The notes: generated by a model not told the origin, from the letters alone. A stretch of 64,000 bases of DNA from Isoetes taiwanensis (GCA_021234155.1 JAJEKV010000010.1:6050871-6114870), one strand, 5' to 3'. Positions 1-10,507 are shown, counted from the first letter of the stretch. A program made the numbers and translations.

Positions 1-786
1 ATTGACAGTAAATTAGTTCTTGATCACAATTTACATCAGAAATTTGCAAGAACAATTACAAACTAAAAACTGGAAATCCTATTGTCAATGCTCGAGGATA
101 TTGAATTGCAAGGCCGATCTCTTAACCAAATGCGGAATTGAAGTATTAACTGCGCGGGTGGATAAGGGAAAGAATATGGAGATCATTTCTTGAACAGGGG
201 TCGGAATTGGTGGCTCAAATTCCGGGAAAGTTTTTGGGCGCCAAAAATGAAAAACCCGCCGTTATGCCCCTAACCATAAAACCGGCGAGGGGGTTAATGG
301 AAACGCTCTAACAATAGTTAGGGGCCATTTGTCTCTCAAAGGGAGAGCCTTGACTCTTCTTTCATCTCTCGCCATCTCCCATCTCTCCCAATCTCTCAAG
401 TTGTCTCCCGACAAGCATGTGGCCAACGCATCCCCCTCCCTCCCTCCCTCCCTCACCCCACCCCCCCCATACATACATACATAAGCAAATGCTAATAAAA
501 AAGCCCTAAAAACTACTTACTGATGTTATTTAGATGCTACAAATATGCATCCCTTTTGGATCTAAGCCGTTTCTTACATATAACATGCTACGCCTCTATA
601 TTTTCTTCTTCTCCAACCCGTAACATTCTAATCTGAACGTATTAATACAAAGCCAAGGATTTTTGACAGTACGCTTTCCTTGTGTTCCCTTTTGTTTGGG
701 TGCATCTTATACAAGGGGTGGCTTCGGGCATCAAGAGCAGTTGGATGGGCATACTCACGAGTTATTCTTCATTTTGGGTCGTAGAT
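1..786. other. Non-coding repeat block, unit 1
   Basis: No credible gene seen. It includes a pyrimidine-rich CCCTCCCTCC tract near 430-470 of different length in each unit (about 16467-16520 in unit 2, 31656-31712 in unit 3). By comparison with units 2 and 3 it lies immediately 5' of the minus-strand Myb-like ORF, so it could hold that gene's promoter or 5' UTR. Confidence 0.5.
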
Positions 787-890
787 AAGAAGAAGAAGAA
801 GAAGAAAAAGAAGAAGAAGAAGAAGAAGAAGAAGAAGAAGAAGAAGAAGAAGACGAAGAAGAAGAAGAAGAAGAAGAAGAAGAAGAGATT
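787..890. repeat. (AAG)n microsatellite, about 34 units, interrupted
   Basis: GAA/TTC tract with interruptions (AAAAAG near 805, ACG near 852). Equivalent tracts are about 192 bp pure in unit 2 and about 19 bp in unit 3. Confidence 0.95.
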
Positions 891-1090
891 TTAACGTCAC
901 GCCACAAGGCAGCGTCCTATCGGACATGTGACACTTTACAACACACCCATATGGGTCCTGCCCCCACCACTTTACATTGCTGAAGTGGGTCCTTCCCCCA
1001 CCAACTTTACATTGCATGGCCACTTTCACAACGAGGCGTTGAACCCGTGACCTTGGGTATGGCAATTTAACGTCTTACCAAAGTTGTTAC
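787..1090 (-). mobile_element. tRNA-derived SINE-like element with GAA/TTC tail, unit 1
   Basis: On the minus strand, near 1030-1085, there is an A-box-like TGGTAAGACGT followed about 25 bases later by a perfect pol III B box, GGTTCAACGCC (consensus GGTTCRANNCC). About 150 bp of body follows, and then a TTC microsatellite tail (AAG on the plus strand, 787-890). ATAAG flanks both ends (785-789 and 1091-1095), consistent with a short target duplication. Box spacing, body and simple-repeat tail fit a plant SINE. The family is not identified. Copies lie at the same place in units 2 and 3, so the insertion predates the triplication. Confidence 0.6.
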
Positions 1091-3041
1091 ATAAGATTTG
1101 GAATGGTTCAGGGTGGTATTCGTATCCCTGAACCGTATTATTCAGATGTCAGAAAATAGGTTTCGTGATTTGCATGGTCGGCGGCCAGTTCTTCTCTACA
1201 TAGGATGTTAAGGCGATAGGGGTTGGGGGCGCCCAGTTTGCCCAGTTTATCTCAACCAGTGCCGGGGTCAGGGGTTGGATTTGTTGAGGCTGCACAATTT
1301 GTCTTGCCTAGTTTTCCTTGCCAAGATGGGCGGTTCCTTGCAGCATATGCTTCTGCTGGATCTGCAGATGCTTGTAGATGCTTACAGGTGGATTAGGGCT
1401 TACACAGGCAGATGGTTATAGATGCTCCTGTTGGCTCTGCAGATGCTTGTAAATGCTTGGCATATCTTTGAAGCTGATTCTTGCTTGCCTGGCTTGCGCG
1501 ACTCTTAGTTTTGATTACAGCCAATATAAATTGTGGTACAGAAGTAACAAAATTTGTTGCAGTGATTATTCTGCTTGCTTAATCGATTCTGGGGATTCAC
1601 TGTCATTCCTTTGGCAGTGGTTCAGGTATGTGTCCATTTCTTTAGGAGGTTTTGTAAGAAGGAGCCATTTACTACTTATGTTGCTTCTATTTATTCAGCG
1701 GATGTCAGTAATAGATGTGTGCAAATCCTGCTCAAGCAGAATATAATATAGTGAAGCAATGTGGAATCACTTGGCAAGAGATTCAAATCCAAAACAAAAA
1801 AAGTACCTGTTGTAATTTTGGTATAGGCAACTGTTGCATGCAATTATGTTCTGTTGTGTTCATGTTCATGTGCCACTTGTATTGTTTTCGGATTGCTGCC
1901 TGTAGGCAAAGTGTTGGATCATGCTAAGTGTTGGATGATGTATGTGCTGTGATTTAATGTATTTGGAGTTGTTGTGCACTCCATACATGTGACAGTCTAT
2001 TATTTCTGTAATGGCACAGATGTTGGACAATCTCCTTATTGCTGTCCATGTTTAAGATGACGTATTGTTTAATGTAATGTATGTATTCTCATTTACTACA
2101 TTGTTGACTCTAAAGAATAGGGCTGAAACCATAGGATGACGTGGAAAATGGGGTTTGACCCCATCTTCTTTTTGGATGGACGGCTAGGGTTGTAAGTTCA
2201 GGCATACCCTGTGGTATATTCCATGGATCAAAGGCTCCGATATCTCAACCTGTGAAACACACATCAAGGTAGATTAAGCTCCTTGTGTATAACAAAAATC
2301 ATTATTTAAATAAATTACAAGAATTGAGGATGGTTTGTAATGTAAAATACGTGTTCTGCTCGTTGTTTGTGGGATTTGAACCCACATATACATCCATGCC
2401 ATATAAGTGTACACATTTTCCATTGTATTTCTGCTTCATTTAAAATATCCAAGATATAAAGCCAAAAAAGCAAAGCAAGCAAATTGGATAGAAATAAGGC
2501 TGTGATTAAAATAATTAAATCTTTTAACATAAAATTGGTGGTAATGAGAATAATACATTGATGGCAATAAGATAAGTCATATATCGCAAAAGAACCAAAC
2601 AAAACAAGAATCTCAAAAACATACATTTGTATTGAACTTACATTGGAGAGTGTCATGCAATCATTTCTAAATTTTAGTTAGAATTGATGTCACGCTGATG
2701 CCACACTATTTTTTGATATGATAAATGTAGCCCTTGCAGGTGCTTTAGGGCTTTCAGAGGCGGCCCAAGAAAGGAGCTACCAGTTTTGACAGATTGGTTT
2801 TGGCAAATCCGTTTTGGAGGTTTTGGCGGATCGGTTTGTTCTTAGAAGTAGATGCTTCATTCGCAAAAACATCTTGTTGAGTTTTCTTGCTTGCGTGATG
2901 CTCTGACTATTTTTTGCAGAGATTGCTTGCTTGTCTCTAGATTTTGGTCTGCAAATCCATTCAAATCTTGTATAAGGACCGATTTAGAGCGGATTTATTC
3001 ACTGAAATAGAGCATTTTCCATTTGGAAATTTGAGCCTAGT
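1091..3041. other. Non-coding repeat block, unit 1
   Basis: No credible gene. It contains imperfect direct repeats of CTGCAGATGCTTGTAGATGC near 1360-1460, and on the minus strand at 2370-2386 a perfect tRNA-like T arm (GTGGG-TTCAAAT-CCCAC) without an acceptable A box upstream. The 112 bp segment at about 2227-2338 is single here and doubled in units 2 and 3. Confidence 0.5.
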
Positions 3042-3228
3042 GTTGATTACATCCCGTAATCCACGGGAGGGGGGCATTTCGCCCTTGTAGGATTTCTCGG
3101 CAGCGCACACAGCCTCGGCGGCACTCGCGGCTTCGTCGCTCATGCACCGCCTCGGCTGGTGGCGCCACCTCGAGATCCTACTGGGCGGAATGCCTCCCCT
3201 CCCGTGGATTACGTAGTACGTAATAACA
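3042..3228. mobile_element. Foldback MITE, unit 1
   Basis: Inverted arms 3056-3093 and 3175-3212 (GTAATCCACGGGAGGGG...AGGAT and its complement) pair over about 38 bp with few mismatches. The loop of about 80 bp is GC-rich, unlike the AT-rich surroundings. It lies at the boundary between the non-coding block and the 3' end of the LINE. Confidence 0.7.
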
Positions 3229-3561
3229 AGCGAAATATGATGTCGAACTACGAGCAACAATTAAAAGGTTAGAAAATACACACCCGTAGTTGCAATAGCG
3301 GAACAGAGATAGCTTAGTCCAACTGCATCCGGATGGCAAATTTGATCTGTAACCTGTACTATGTGTGTGCGTAAAGAAACACAGACACATAGTACAACCC
3401 TAAAATACCACTTTCGAAATTTTGCATGTTTGAATTTCAAGTATACTTACCATGATTAAGGCGTATGCTAACATATGCTGGACAATGACACAACACATGT
3501 ACCTCATCCTCAAAGATCCCACAACTACATACCCTGCATGCCCTGAGCTCATGTGGAATAT
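3229..3561 (-). pseudogene. LINE 3' UTR and C-terminal tail, unit 1
   Basis: Minus-strand 3' end of the non-L1 LINE, continuous with unit 3 positions 36154-36500. It is split from the rest of the LINE by the gypsy insertion. The segment contains a perfect hairpin, 3356-3395, with 11 bp arms GTACTATGTGT/ACACATAGTAC. The end of the CCHC-type C-terminal finger lies at 3452-3560. Confidence 0.7.
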
Positions 3562-3870
3562 TGTTGGGGTGATCACCACTCACCACACTTGTCACCACTC
3601 ACCACACTCATCATATACCGTATATAGAGGGATATACGCGCATGCACGCGTGCAGGATATTTGCACGTATGCATTGTGGGCATGATGATTGTATTATCAG
3701 AGCAGAGAGAGAAGAACGGAGAGAGACGGTGTATTGAGAGAGAGGATTTTACTTGATCTAGCTATGGAGATGATGATTCTTTGTGTTGTGCATTGCCTTG
3801 ATCTGATAGATTGAGCTTGGATTGTTGGGTTTTTCATCCTTCTTGCAAGGTTAGAGTCTAGGCTCTACCA
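3562..3870 (+). repeat. 5' LTR of gypsy element 1
   Basis: 309 bp, TG...CA ends. It opens with two copies of TCACCACTCACCACAC. A TATA-like TATATAGA at 3621 may start transcription, followed by a purine-rich GAGAGAGAAG region. Confidence 0.95.
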
Positions 3871-3873
3871 ATT

Positions 3874-3887
3874 TGGCGACCACGGTG
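3874..3887 (+). other. Candidate primer-binding site
   Basis: TGGCGACCACGGTG begins three bases after the 5' LTR, where a tRNA primer-binding site is expected, and starts with the TGG that pairs with a tRNA CCA end. I cannot assign the tRNA. Its inverted complement (13 of 14 bases) lies at 10184-10197, just before the 3' LTR. Confidence 0.5.
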
Positions 3888-4060
3888 CTCGACAGACCAT
3901 TGATCGGCAAGAATTTCCATTGAAAAAGGAGTTGTTACCATTGGTATTGGTGATCGTCGGTAAAGAACGACACCATTGTGAAAGGAGCAATTTCTTGTGT
4001 GAAGGGGATTTTGCCGTAATCGATTTGTGGAGTAAAATTTGACAAGGGGAGCATAGTTTT

Positions 4061-7000
4061 ATGCCCAAGAGAAGTAAGAAGGACATACCACCAAGCTCTA
4101 TCGTAACAAGAAGGGGACCGGTGAGTCAATCTTTGGGCTCAAAATTGCATCAAGATTCAATTTCGTTTTCAGATTTGGGAGCAGATCTGGGGTCTAATTC
4201 TCAGATCCAGGAGGTTTTGATTCCATTTACTGATCTACACGGTAATCCAATTTCGTTTTTCAAATTGAAGGGAGATTCAATTTCGTTTTTCCAATTTCAA
4301 GAAACCCAAGAAGAGGCAGAGATGGCTGTTTTACCACCTATGGTATGGGGTTTACAGACAATGGGGATTCCAAAGTTTGATGATCTGGTGGATCGGGATC
4401 CTTTGAAGCATATTGTGAAGTTTGAGAGGTACTGCCAGCAGTGTAAGTTACCGGTTGCTGATTACTTGCTTTGGTTTCATAGTTCTTTGCAAGATTCAGT
4501 GGAGGAATGGGCACAAACTCAGCCAGATACCATGACATATCAGGAATTAAAGGAAGCTTTCATTGCTAATTATCAAGAAGTCCATGGTAAGGATAAGACT
4601 ATGGAAAGGTGGACAAATTTCACACAAAAGGAAGATGAATCAATTAGAGAGTATAATCAGAGGTACATTGCGGTTCTCAAAGCCGTGGTTCATTGGAAGA
4701 TTGCAAGGAATGATGAAATGGATATCCAATGGTATGTGAAGGGGCTGAAACGAGCTATTGCTCATAAGGTGAAGGTTAAACAGCCTACAACATTACTAGA
4801 GGCACAAAAGTATGCTCTCAAGGCTGAAGATAAGCTAGGATACATTCATGAAGTTGCTGCTCCAGAGCATAAAACAGAGGATATTGCAGCCAAGGTTTCT
4901 AAGCTCACAATTGGTGAGAAGCCAAGGGAGGTGCAGTTTATTACTTGTGAGTATTGTGGGTCTATTGGACATTCTGATACTACATGTAGATTGCTGAAAT
5001 TCTGCTCAAGATGCCAAATCAAGGGCCATAATGATCAAGAATGTAGGGAGAAGAGATTCTTTGAGAGGGCCAATCCGGTATTTGCTGTTATGCAACAAGC
5101 ACCACCTATTCCTATTCAACCAATGCAGGCAGCACCTATCATACCACAAGTTCCAATGATGCCACAAGCTCCAATTGCCCAACAAGTTCCAATGGGTTCC
5201 ACACCAATGGTGCAGCCAAAGCAGGGATGGTATCCAAGTAAGGCTCATTTGTATTGCAAGTTATGTGATAAATTCAAGCATGATGAGACTACTTGTTGGA
5301 AAATCCATGGGAAACCAGAATGGGCAACCAACAAGTATCCACCAAAGCAGCAAGTGTTTGAATCAGTACCTCTTCCTAATAATGATGTGCGCATTCAAGA
5401 TGCAAAGTACATTGATAATCCTCAAGTTAAGGCTCTTATTGAGGAGCTTAAGAAGCAAGAGAAGGCAAAATCAGTAGTAAATTGTGGATTTGTTGAGGTA
5501 GACAGTGACCCATTTCAACAAGAAGAAGAGATTGGAGAAGTAAATGCAGTTACAAGATCACAAAAGGTGGTTCAAGAACCAAGAGTAGTGCCAATTGCGG
5601 AGAAGACTAAGACCTCTTTTCCAAAGGCTTTGAAGGAACAAACTTTGAAGGTGTCAGCACCTAAGAAGGTGCAATTTAATGTGCTGCCCACAGAACAGTT
5701 TCAGTCTATAGAAGAAAATCAGCCCATAGTGATGCCTCCTATGGTGGATGAGGAAATTCAAAATGAAGATGATGTGATCAGCCAAGTTTTGGCCACTAAA
5801 GTTACACTTACTCTTGAGCAATTGATGCATTATTCTCCAAATTTGTTGCAAGAGTTAGGGGGAAGAACAAAATCAGAAATTTCAGTCCAACAAATTATAT
5901 CAAATGATACCGACAAGAGGAGAATGGAGCCACCAGCCCGGCAATCCAAGGATCCTGGGCCATTTCTTTGTGATGTGAGTATTAATGGATATCTAATCAA
6001 AGAGGCCAACATAGATACCGGCAGCGGAGTGAATGTAATGCCTTACCACATAATGCTTCAAGTTGGATTGAAAATGATGGAACCGACAACTATGATGCTC
6101 AAGGCATTCAATCAAATGAAGGTGCAGCCTATGGGAGTCATAAGAAATGTTTTATGCAAGGTTTATGAGGTGGAAGCAATCTTGGATTTCATGGTTTTGA
6201 AATTTCCAGAGAGTGTGCATGCTGAAACTTATACTTTGTTGTTGAGTCGTACATGGTTAGATGCCGTACAAGCTGAGACTTCATGGAGGAAGCGTGAAAT
6301 GAATATTTTTCAAGGGGAACACAAGGTTACTATAGATCATCCTCTGAAATCAGCAAAAGGTACCTTTCTTTGCAATCCTTCTTTGAGCAGCCCGCAGTTA
6401 GCAATCAGCAAAGAGAATGCTATGGTGTCAGGGCAGCAAGGTCTTAGTTGTTTTCATGTCTTGGAAGTGGGTGACAGGGAAGATAAGACTTTGTACAAGT
6501 GGTTAAAAGGTACCCAAATTTCAGAAATATGTCATTTACAGCAGCAAGTTGCAGATAAGTATCTCCAAAGACTTGAAAGTATTGGTGAAGCTGAGTTACA
6601 AGAGACTCTTGTGAACATGCAGGAAGAGTCCATTCAAAGACCCATTGGGGAGAGTTTATTTCAGCAAGAAATTGATCAAGATCAAGTAGAGATGCTGATT
6701 TTGACATCAAGCATGGATGGGGTAAACAGAAAACAGCCCACTATACAAGGACAAGCAGCTTGGTGGCATGCGCACATTCTGGAGGATGAGGTAAATCAGA
6801 TCAGTCCGTATTCACCACAGTCATCACAGTCACCACATGCACCAAATTCATCACAATCATCACATCCACCACATCCATTACAGTCACCACAGTCATCACA
6901 CGCACCACATTCATCACAATCACCACATTCACCACATTCGTCACCACACTCACCACCTTCATTACAGTCACCACATTCAGTCAAGAACATCAATATTTCT

Positions 7001-9805
7001 CAAGGAAATCAAGAAGAATTGGTTACTATTGGAGGCGATCTTACTCAAGAGGAGGAACGCGATTTGATATCTTTATTAAGAGAATTCAGGGATGTTTTGG
7101 CAAGAAATTACAAAGAATTGAAAGGCATTCCACCAGAGGTTGTGCTTCATACCATTGATTTGAAACAAGGATCAAAACCAGTCCAACAAGCTCAAAGGAG
7201 AATGAGTCCAGCAATAGAGGAGCAAGTAAAGGTTGAAGTCATGAAGCTTTTGGAGGCGGGATTTATTGTACCAGTGCCAAATTCAGATTGGATCAGTTCT
7301 ATTGTACCCGTGAGAAAGCCAAATAACTCAATCCGAGTATGCATTGATTACAGGGATCTCAATAAAGCTACCAAAAGAGATCATTTTCCTACACCATTCA
7401 TAGACACCTTGTTGGATATTGTTGCAGGAAATCAGGCCTATTCTTTCTTGGATGGTTACTCAGGATATAATCAGATCCAAATCTATCCACCACATCAAGC
7501 AATGACGGCTTTTCGAACACCTTTTGGCATCTATGCTTACAAGGTCTTACCTTTTGGCCTTACAAATGCTTCAGCCACATTTCAGAGAGCTATGACATAT
7601 GCTTTTCATGATATTTTGGACTGTTTGAGAGTCTTTATAGATGACTTAACAGTGTTTTCGAATCCAAGAAGGGATCACTTGGATCATCTCAGAAAAGTTC
7701 TTGAAAGATGCCGATTGTATGGCATAAGTTTGAATCCTGCTAAGTGCATTTTCTTCACTAGAGGAGGAAAACTATTGGGCAATTATGTTTCAGAAAAGGG
7801 ATTACAAGTGGATCATGGTAAGATTGCAGCCTTGGAGAAGGTCAAACCACCTACAAATGTATCACAAGTGAGAAGCTTATATGGCCAACTCAGTTTTAGT
7901 AGGAGGTATTTGCACAATTTTGCTAAAGTAACCCAACCACTTGTGGATTGTATGAAGCAAGGGCAGAATTTTGGATGGAAGGAGGATGCTCAAGAAGCAT
8001 TTGAATGGTGTCTTGGACAATTAAAAGAGAGAACTTTGCTGATTCCTCCAAGAATGAGTGAGCCTTTTCATTTATTCTTTACTATTTGGGAGCAACCTTT
8101 GGCTGTCACACTATGTCAGAAAAATCAGCAAAAGCATTATGATGTGAATTACTATGCTAGCAGGTTGTTAACTCCACAAGAGCAGAAATGGACTCATGTG
8201 GAGCACCTTGGGTTGGCATTGAAGTGGGCCTTGAATAAGTTTAGACATTATCTTCTTCCTTCACAATGGAATTCAGCAAATGTACAGTATGTTTACATTC
8301 ATATGGATGTGAACCCATTGCCATGCATTTACAACAAGACTGTCCAAGATCCTAAGTTTACAAGATGGGCTCTTATCATACAAGAATTTGAGTTGAAGTA
8401 TGTTAAGATGGCTCAAGGAGCTCATAATCCAAGTGCCTATTTGAGTAGTGGTGCTGAAATAGAAGAGGAAACAGACCAGCAACTAGCATTTCAGGATAAT
8501 GGAGTATTACAAGGGTTCATTGAGACGGTGGATCTTTGGTATGCCAACATATACAGGTATTTGCAAGATCAGACTTATCCTTCATCATTTTCAAAGCAAC
8601 AAAAGCATGCTCTTAGAGTACAAGCAGCTGGTTATGTGGTGCATGAAGCTATTCTTTATAAGAGGACTATGGAAGGTCTCTTATTAAGATGTGTTGCTGG
8701 TCAGCAAACTCAGGATTTGTTGCAGCAAGCACATGATTGTCAGGGGCATTTTGCAGCCAGAACAACAGCGAGGAAGATCCTTCATTGGGGATATTATTGG
8801 CCAACTCTTTACAAGGATACTAGAGACTTTGTTAGTAAATGTGAGAAATGTCAAAGGCACAAGCAGTTAACAGGCCACAATAATATGCCATTCCATCCTA
8901 TATTGAGTGTTGGTCCATTTCATATGTGGGGATTGGATTACATTGGGCCTATCAATCCTCCATCCTCCAAAGGTCATAAGTATATCTTGGCAGCCACATG
9001 TATGTTTACGAAGTGGGTAGAAGCAATTCCAGCAAAGCATGCTACAGAAAATACCACAGTAAGCTTTCTTTATCACAATTTGATTTCTCGGTTTGGTGTT
9101 CCAACCATTCTTTTGTCTGATCGGGGAAGTCATTTCATGGGAAAAGTAGTAGCTCAGTTAACAGAAAAGATTGGTGTTCAACATGTGCAAGCTTCTGCTT
9201 ATTATCCACAGGGCAATGGGCAAGCTGAGTCTACTAACAAAATTTTGAAAGCTATTTTGGCCAAAACAGTGAAGGATAATCAAAGAAATTGGCATGAAGC
9301 CTTAACAGGTGCCTTATGGAGTTTCAGGTGTACTTACAAGTTGGCTACAGGATTTACACCATTTGAATTGGTTTATGGAGTGCAAGTTGTGATGCCTATT
9401 CATTTGGACATTCCTTTATGCTCATTTATGGAGCTACCTTATTATGAGAATTTGGGAGAAGTTCCAACTCCAAATCAAGTGCATAATAGGATGGATGATT
9501 TGCTGCAATTGCAAGAGATGAGACAACAAGCAGCAGACTTCAATATGAGGCATAAACAGAAAGTAAAGCTTATCAAAGATAGGTTACAGGTTGTCAATCC
9601 ATTTGAGGAAGGGCAATTGGTGTTGTGCAGGACCACTAAGAAGCATCTATCCAAATTTCAAAGCCCATGGGAAGGCCCATTTCTGATTGATAAAGAGGTA
9701 CCAGGTGGGACTTTTTACTTGATGACTCCAGAAGGGGAATTGTTGCCTAATCCCAGAAATGGCAAGGATCTCAGGCCTTATTTTGAAAGAGAAGTGCTAT
9801 TCTAA
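4061..9805 (+). CDS. Gag-Pol polyprotein of gypsy element 1
   Basis: A single 1914-residue frame encodes the retrotransposon capsid and replication enzymes. Gag is in residues 1-480 with three CCHC-type zinc knuckles (about 296-309, 314-327, 400-413). An aspartic protease has DTGSG near residue 651. A Ser/Pro/His/Gln-rich linker follows at about 912-972. Reverse transcriptase follows with FLDGYSGYNQ and FIDDL (residue about 1192). RNase H comes next, near 1335-1470, then an integrase with an H-H-C-C finger (HDCQGHF...CEKCQ) and catalytic DD35E residues in GLDYIGP, LLSDRGSHF and GNGQAES. A GPY/F-like module (WEGPFLI) ends the protein. Gag and Pol are fused without frameshift. RNase H looks catalytically abnormal: the first Asp is replaced (FTIWEQPL) and the last is missing (NPSAYLSS). 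The start is the first ATG after the leader. Confidence 0.95.
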   Translation: MPKRSKKDIPPSSIVTRRGPVSQSLGSKLHQDSISFSDLGADLGSNSQIQEVLIPFTDLHGNPISFFKLKGDSISFFQFQETQEEAEMAVLPPMVWGLQTMGIPKFDDLVDRDPLKHIVKFERYCQQCKLPVADYLLWFHSSLQDSVEEWAQTQPDTMTYQELKEAFIANYQEVHGKDKTMERWTNFTQKEDESIREYNQRYIAVLKAVVHWKIARNDEMDIQWYVKGLKRAIAHKVKVKQPTTLLEAQKYALKAEDKLGYIHEVAAPEHKTEDIAAKVSKLTIGEKPREVQFITCEYCGSIGHSDTTCRLLKFCSRCQIKGHNDQECREKRFFERANPVFAVMQQAPPIPIQPMQAAPIIPQVPMMPQAPIAQQVPMGSTPMVQPKQGWYPSKAHLYCKLCDKFKHDETTCWKIHGKPEWATNKYPPKQQVFESVPLPNNDVRIQDAKYIDNPQVKALIEELKKQEKAKSVVNCGFVEVDSDPFQQEEEIGEVNAVTRSQKVVQEPRVVPIAEKTKTSFPKALKEQTLKVSAPKKVQFNVLPTEQFQSIEENQPIVMPPMVDEEIQNEDDVISQVLATKVTLTLEQLMHYSPNLLQELGGRTKSEISVQQIISNDTDKRRMEPPARQSKDPGPFLCDVSINGYLIKEANIDTGSGVNVMPYHIMLQVGLKMMEPTTMMLKAFNQMKVQPMGVIRNVLCKVYEVEAILDFMVLKFPESVHAETYTLLLSRTWLDAVQAETSWRKREMNIFQGEHKVTIDHPLKSAKGTFLCNPSLSSPQLAISKENAMVSGQQGLSCFHVLEVGDREDKTLYKWLKGTQISEICHLQQQVADKYLQRLESIGEAELQETLVNMQEESIQRPIGESLFQQEIDQDQVEMLILTSSMDGVNRKQPTIQGQAAWWHAHILEDEVNQISPYSPQSSQSPHAPNSSQSSHPPHPLQSPQSSHAPHSSQSPHSPHSSPHSPPSLQSPHSVKNINISQGNQEELVTIGGDLTQEEERDLISLLREFRDVLARNYKELKGIPPEVVLHTIDLKQGSKPVQQAQRRMSPAIEEQVKVEVMKLLEAGFIVPVPNSDWISSIVPVRKPNNSIRVCIDYRDLNKATKRDHFPTPFIDTLLDIVAGNQAYSFLDGYSGYNQIQIYPPHQAMTAFRTPFGIYAYKVLPFGLTNASATFQRAMTYAFHDILDCLRVFIDDLTVFSNPRRDHLDHLRKVLERCRLYGISLNPAKCIFFTRGGKLLGNYVSEKGLQVDHGKIAALEKVKPPTNVSQVRSLYGQLSFSRRYLHNFAKVTQPLVDCMKQGQNFGWKEDAQEAFEWCLGQLKERTLLIPPRMSEPFHLFFTIWEQPLAVTLCQKNQQKHYDVNYYASRLLTPQEQKWTHVEHLGLALKWALNKFRHYLLPSQWNSANVQYVYIHMDVNPLPCIYNKTVQDPKFTRWALIIQEFELKYVKMAQGAHNPSAYLSSGAEIEEETDQQLAFQDNGVLQGFIETVDLWYANIYRYLQDQTYPSSFSKQQKHALRVQAAGYVVHEAILYKRTMEGLLLRCVAGQQTQDLLQQAHDCQGHFAARTTARKILHWGYYWPTLYKDTRDFVSKCEKCQRHKQLTGHNNMPFHPILSVGPFHMWGLDYIGPINPPSSKGHKYILAATCMFTKWVEAIPAKHATENTTVSFLYHNLISRFGVPTILLSDRGSHFMGKVVAQLTEKIGVQHVQASAYYPQGNGQAESTNKILKAILAKTVKDNQRNWHEALTGALWSFRCTYKLATGFTPFELVYGVQVVMPIHLDIPLCSFMELPYYENLGEVPTPNQVHNRMDDLLQLQEMRQQAADFNMRHKQKVKLIKDRLQVVNPFEEGQLVLCRTTKKHLSKFQSPWEGPFLIDKEVPGGTFYLMTPEGELLPNPRNGKDLRPYFEREVLF
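6800..6980 (+). repeat. CCACANTCA minisatellite inside gag-pol
   Basis: A run of imperfect 9 bp CCACANTCA-type repeats kept in frame, encoding SPHSSQSPH-like peptides between protease and reverse transcriptase. The sequence resembles the CACCACTCACCACACTCATC repeats at the start of the LTR. Confidence 0.85.
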
Positions 9806-10198
9806 GGGATTCAGATTTGGTATAGCTCCAATTACAGAGAATTGTGGAGAATTTTTGAGTTACAGCAGGTCGTTTTTCTGTATAAACAGGTGGTGACAGT
9901 TTCGTAATACACAATCTATCCTACATCAAAATATGCATTTCGGCGATACGAATCCAACGAGCTATGGTGCAGGTCAAACGGAGTTCTGGAACTCAAGATA
10001 TCAGCTTTCAAAGTTTGCCACAGTTACAGAGGCTCTGTTTCGTCACTGTCATTTTGGACCAGTTTGTTTGTATTAGTCATTTGAATTTGAGGAGGGTGTA
10101 AATGGGTCATTTGGGGACATGTCCCAAGGACCATATTAGTGTGTTTTGTCGTGGGTTCTCCGCCACGGAGTGGCACATTTTCCCACTGTGGTCGCCAC
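9806..10198 (+). other. Gypsy element 1 3' untranslated region
   Basis: 393 bp without an ORF. No classical polypurine tract touches the 3' LTR. The last 15 bases instead contain CACTGTGGTCGCCA, the inverted complement of the primer-binding-site region. A purine-rich GAGGAGGG lies about 110 bp upstream of the LTR. Confidence 0.6.
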
Positions 10199-10507
10199 TG
10201 TTGGGGTGATCACCACTCACCACACTTGTCACCACTCACCACACTCATCATATACCGTATATAGAGGGATATACGCGCATGCACGCGTGCAGGATATTTG
10301 CACGTATGCATTGTGGGCATGATGATTGTATTATCAGAGCAGAGAGAGAAGAACGGAGAGAGACGGTGTATTGAGAGAGAGGATTTTACTTGATCTAGCT
10401 ATGGAGATGATGATTCTTTGTGTTGTGCATTGCCTTGATCTGATAGATTGAGCTTGGATTGTTGGGTTTTTCATCCTTCTTGCAAGGTTAGAGTCTAGGC
10501 TCTACCA
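10199..10507 (+). repeat. 3' LTR of gypsy element 1
   Basis: 309 bp, no difference from the 5' LTR found by eye. Followed by AATAT target duplication 10508-10512. Confidence 0.95.

Larger units (their letters stand above)
3562..10507 (+). mobile_element. Complete Ty3/gypsy LTR retrotransposon (non-chromovirus, Tat-like)
   Basis: A 6946 bp element with 309 bp LTRs (3562-3870, 10199-10507) that start TGTTGG, end ACCA and look identical. It is flanked by the 5 bp target duplication AATAT (3557-3561, 10508-10512); units 2 and 3 show the empty site GGAATATCACTCC. One uninterrupted Gag-Pol ORF (4061-9805) fills most of the interior. Reverse-transcriptase and integrase motifs and the absence of a chromodomain place it near the Tat/Athila (OTA) branch. 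Identical LTRs and an open frame imply a very recent insertion, after the triplication. Confidence 0.95.

Noticed and set aside
682-1065. Poly-lysine and poly-leucine frames across the AAG tract
   Set aside because: Artefacts of the GAA/TTC microsatellite read in six frames; same at 16733-17179.
2367-2390. Possible tRNA gene
   Set aside because: Only a T-arm-like palindrome (GTGGGTTCAAATCCCAC) on the minus strand; no D arm, anticodon arm or acceptor stem at tRNA spacing.
6796-6993. CRISPR-like array from regularly spaced repeats
   Set aside because: The repeats are a coding minisatellite in a retrotransposon of a eukaryotic genome; no spacers.
6837-7067. His-rich small ORF in the alternative frame
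   Set aside because: Shadow of the minisatellite within Gag-Pol.
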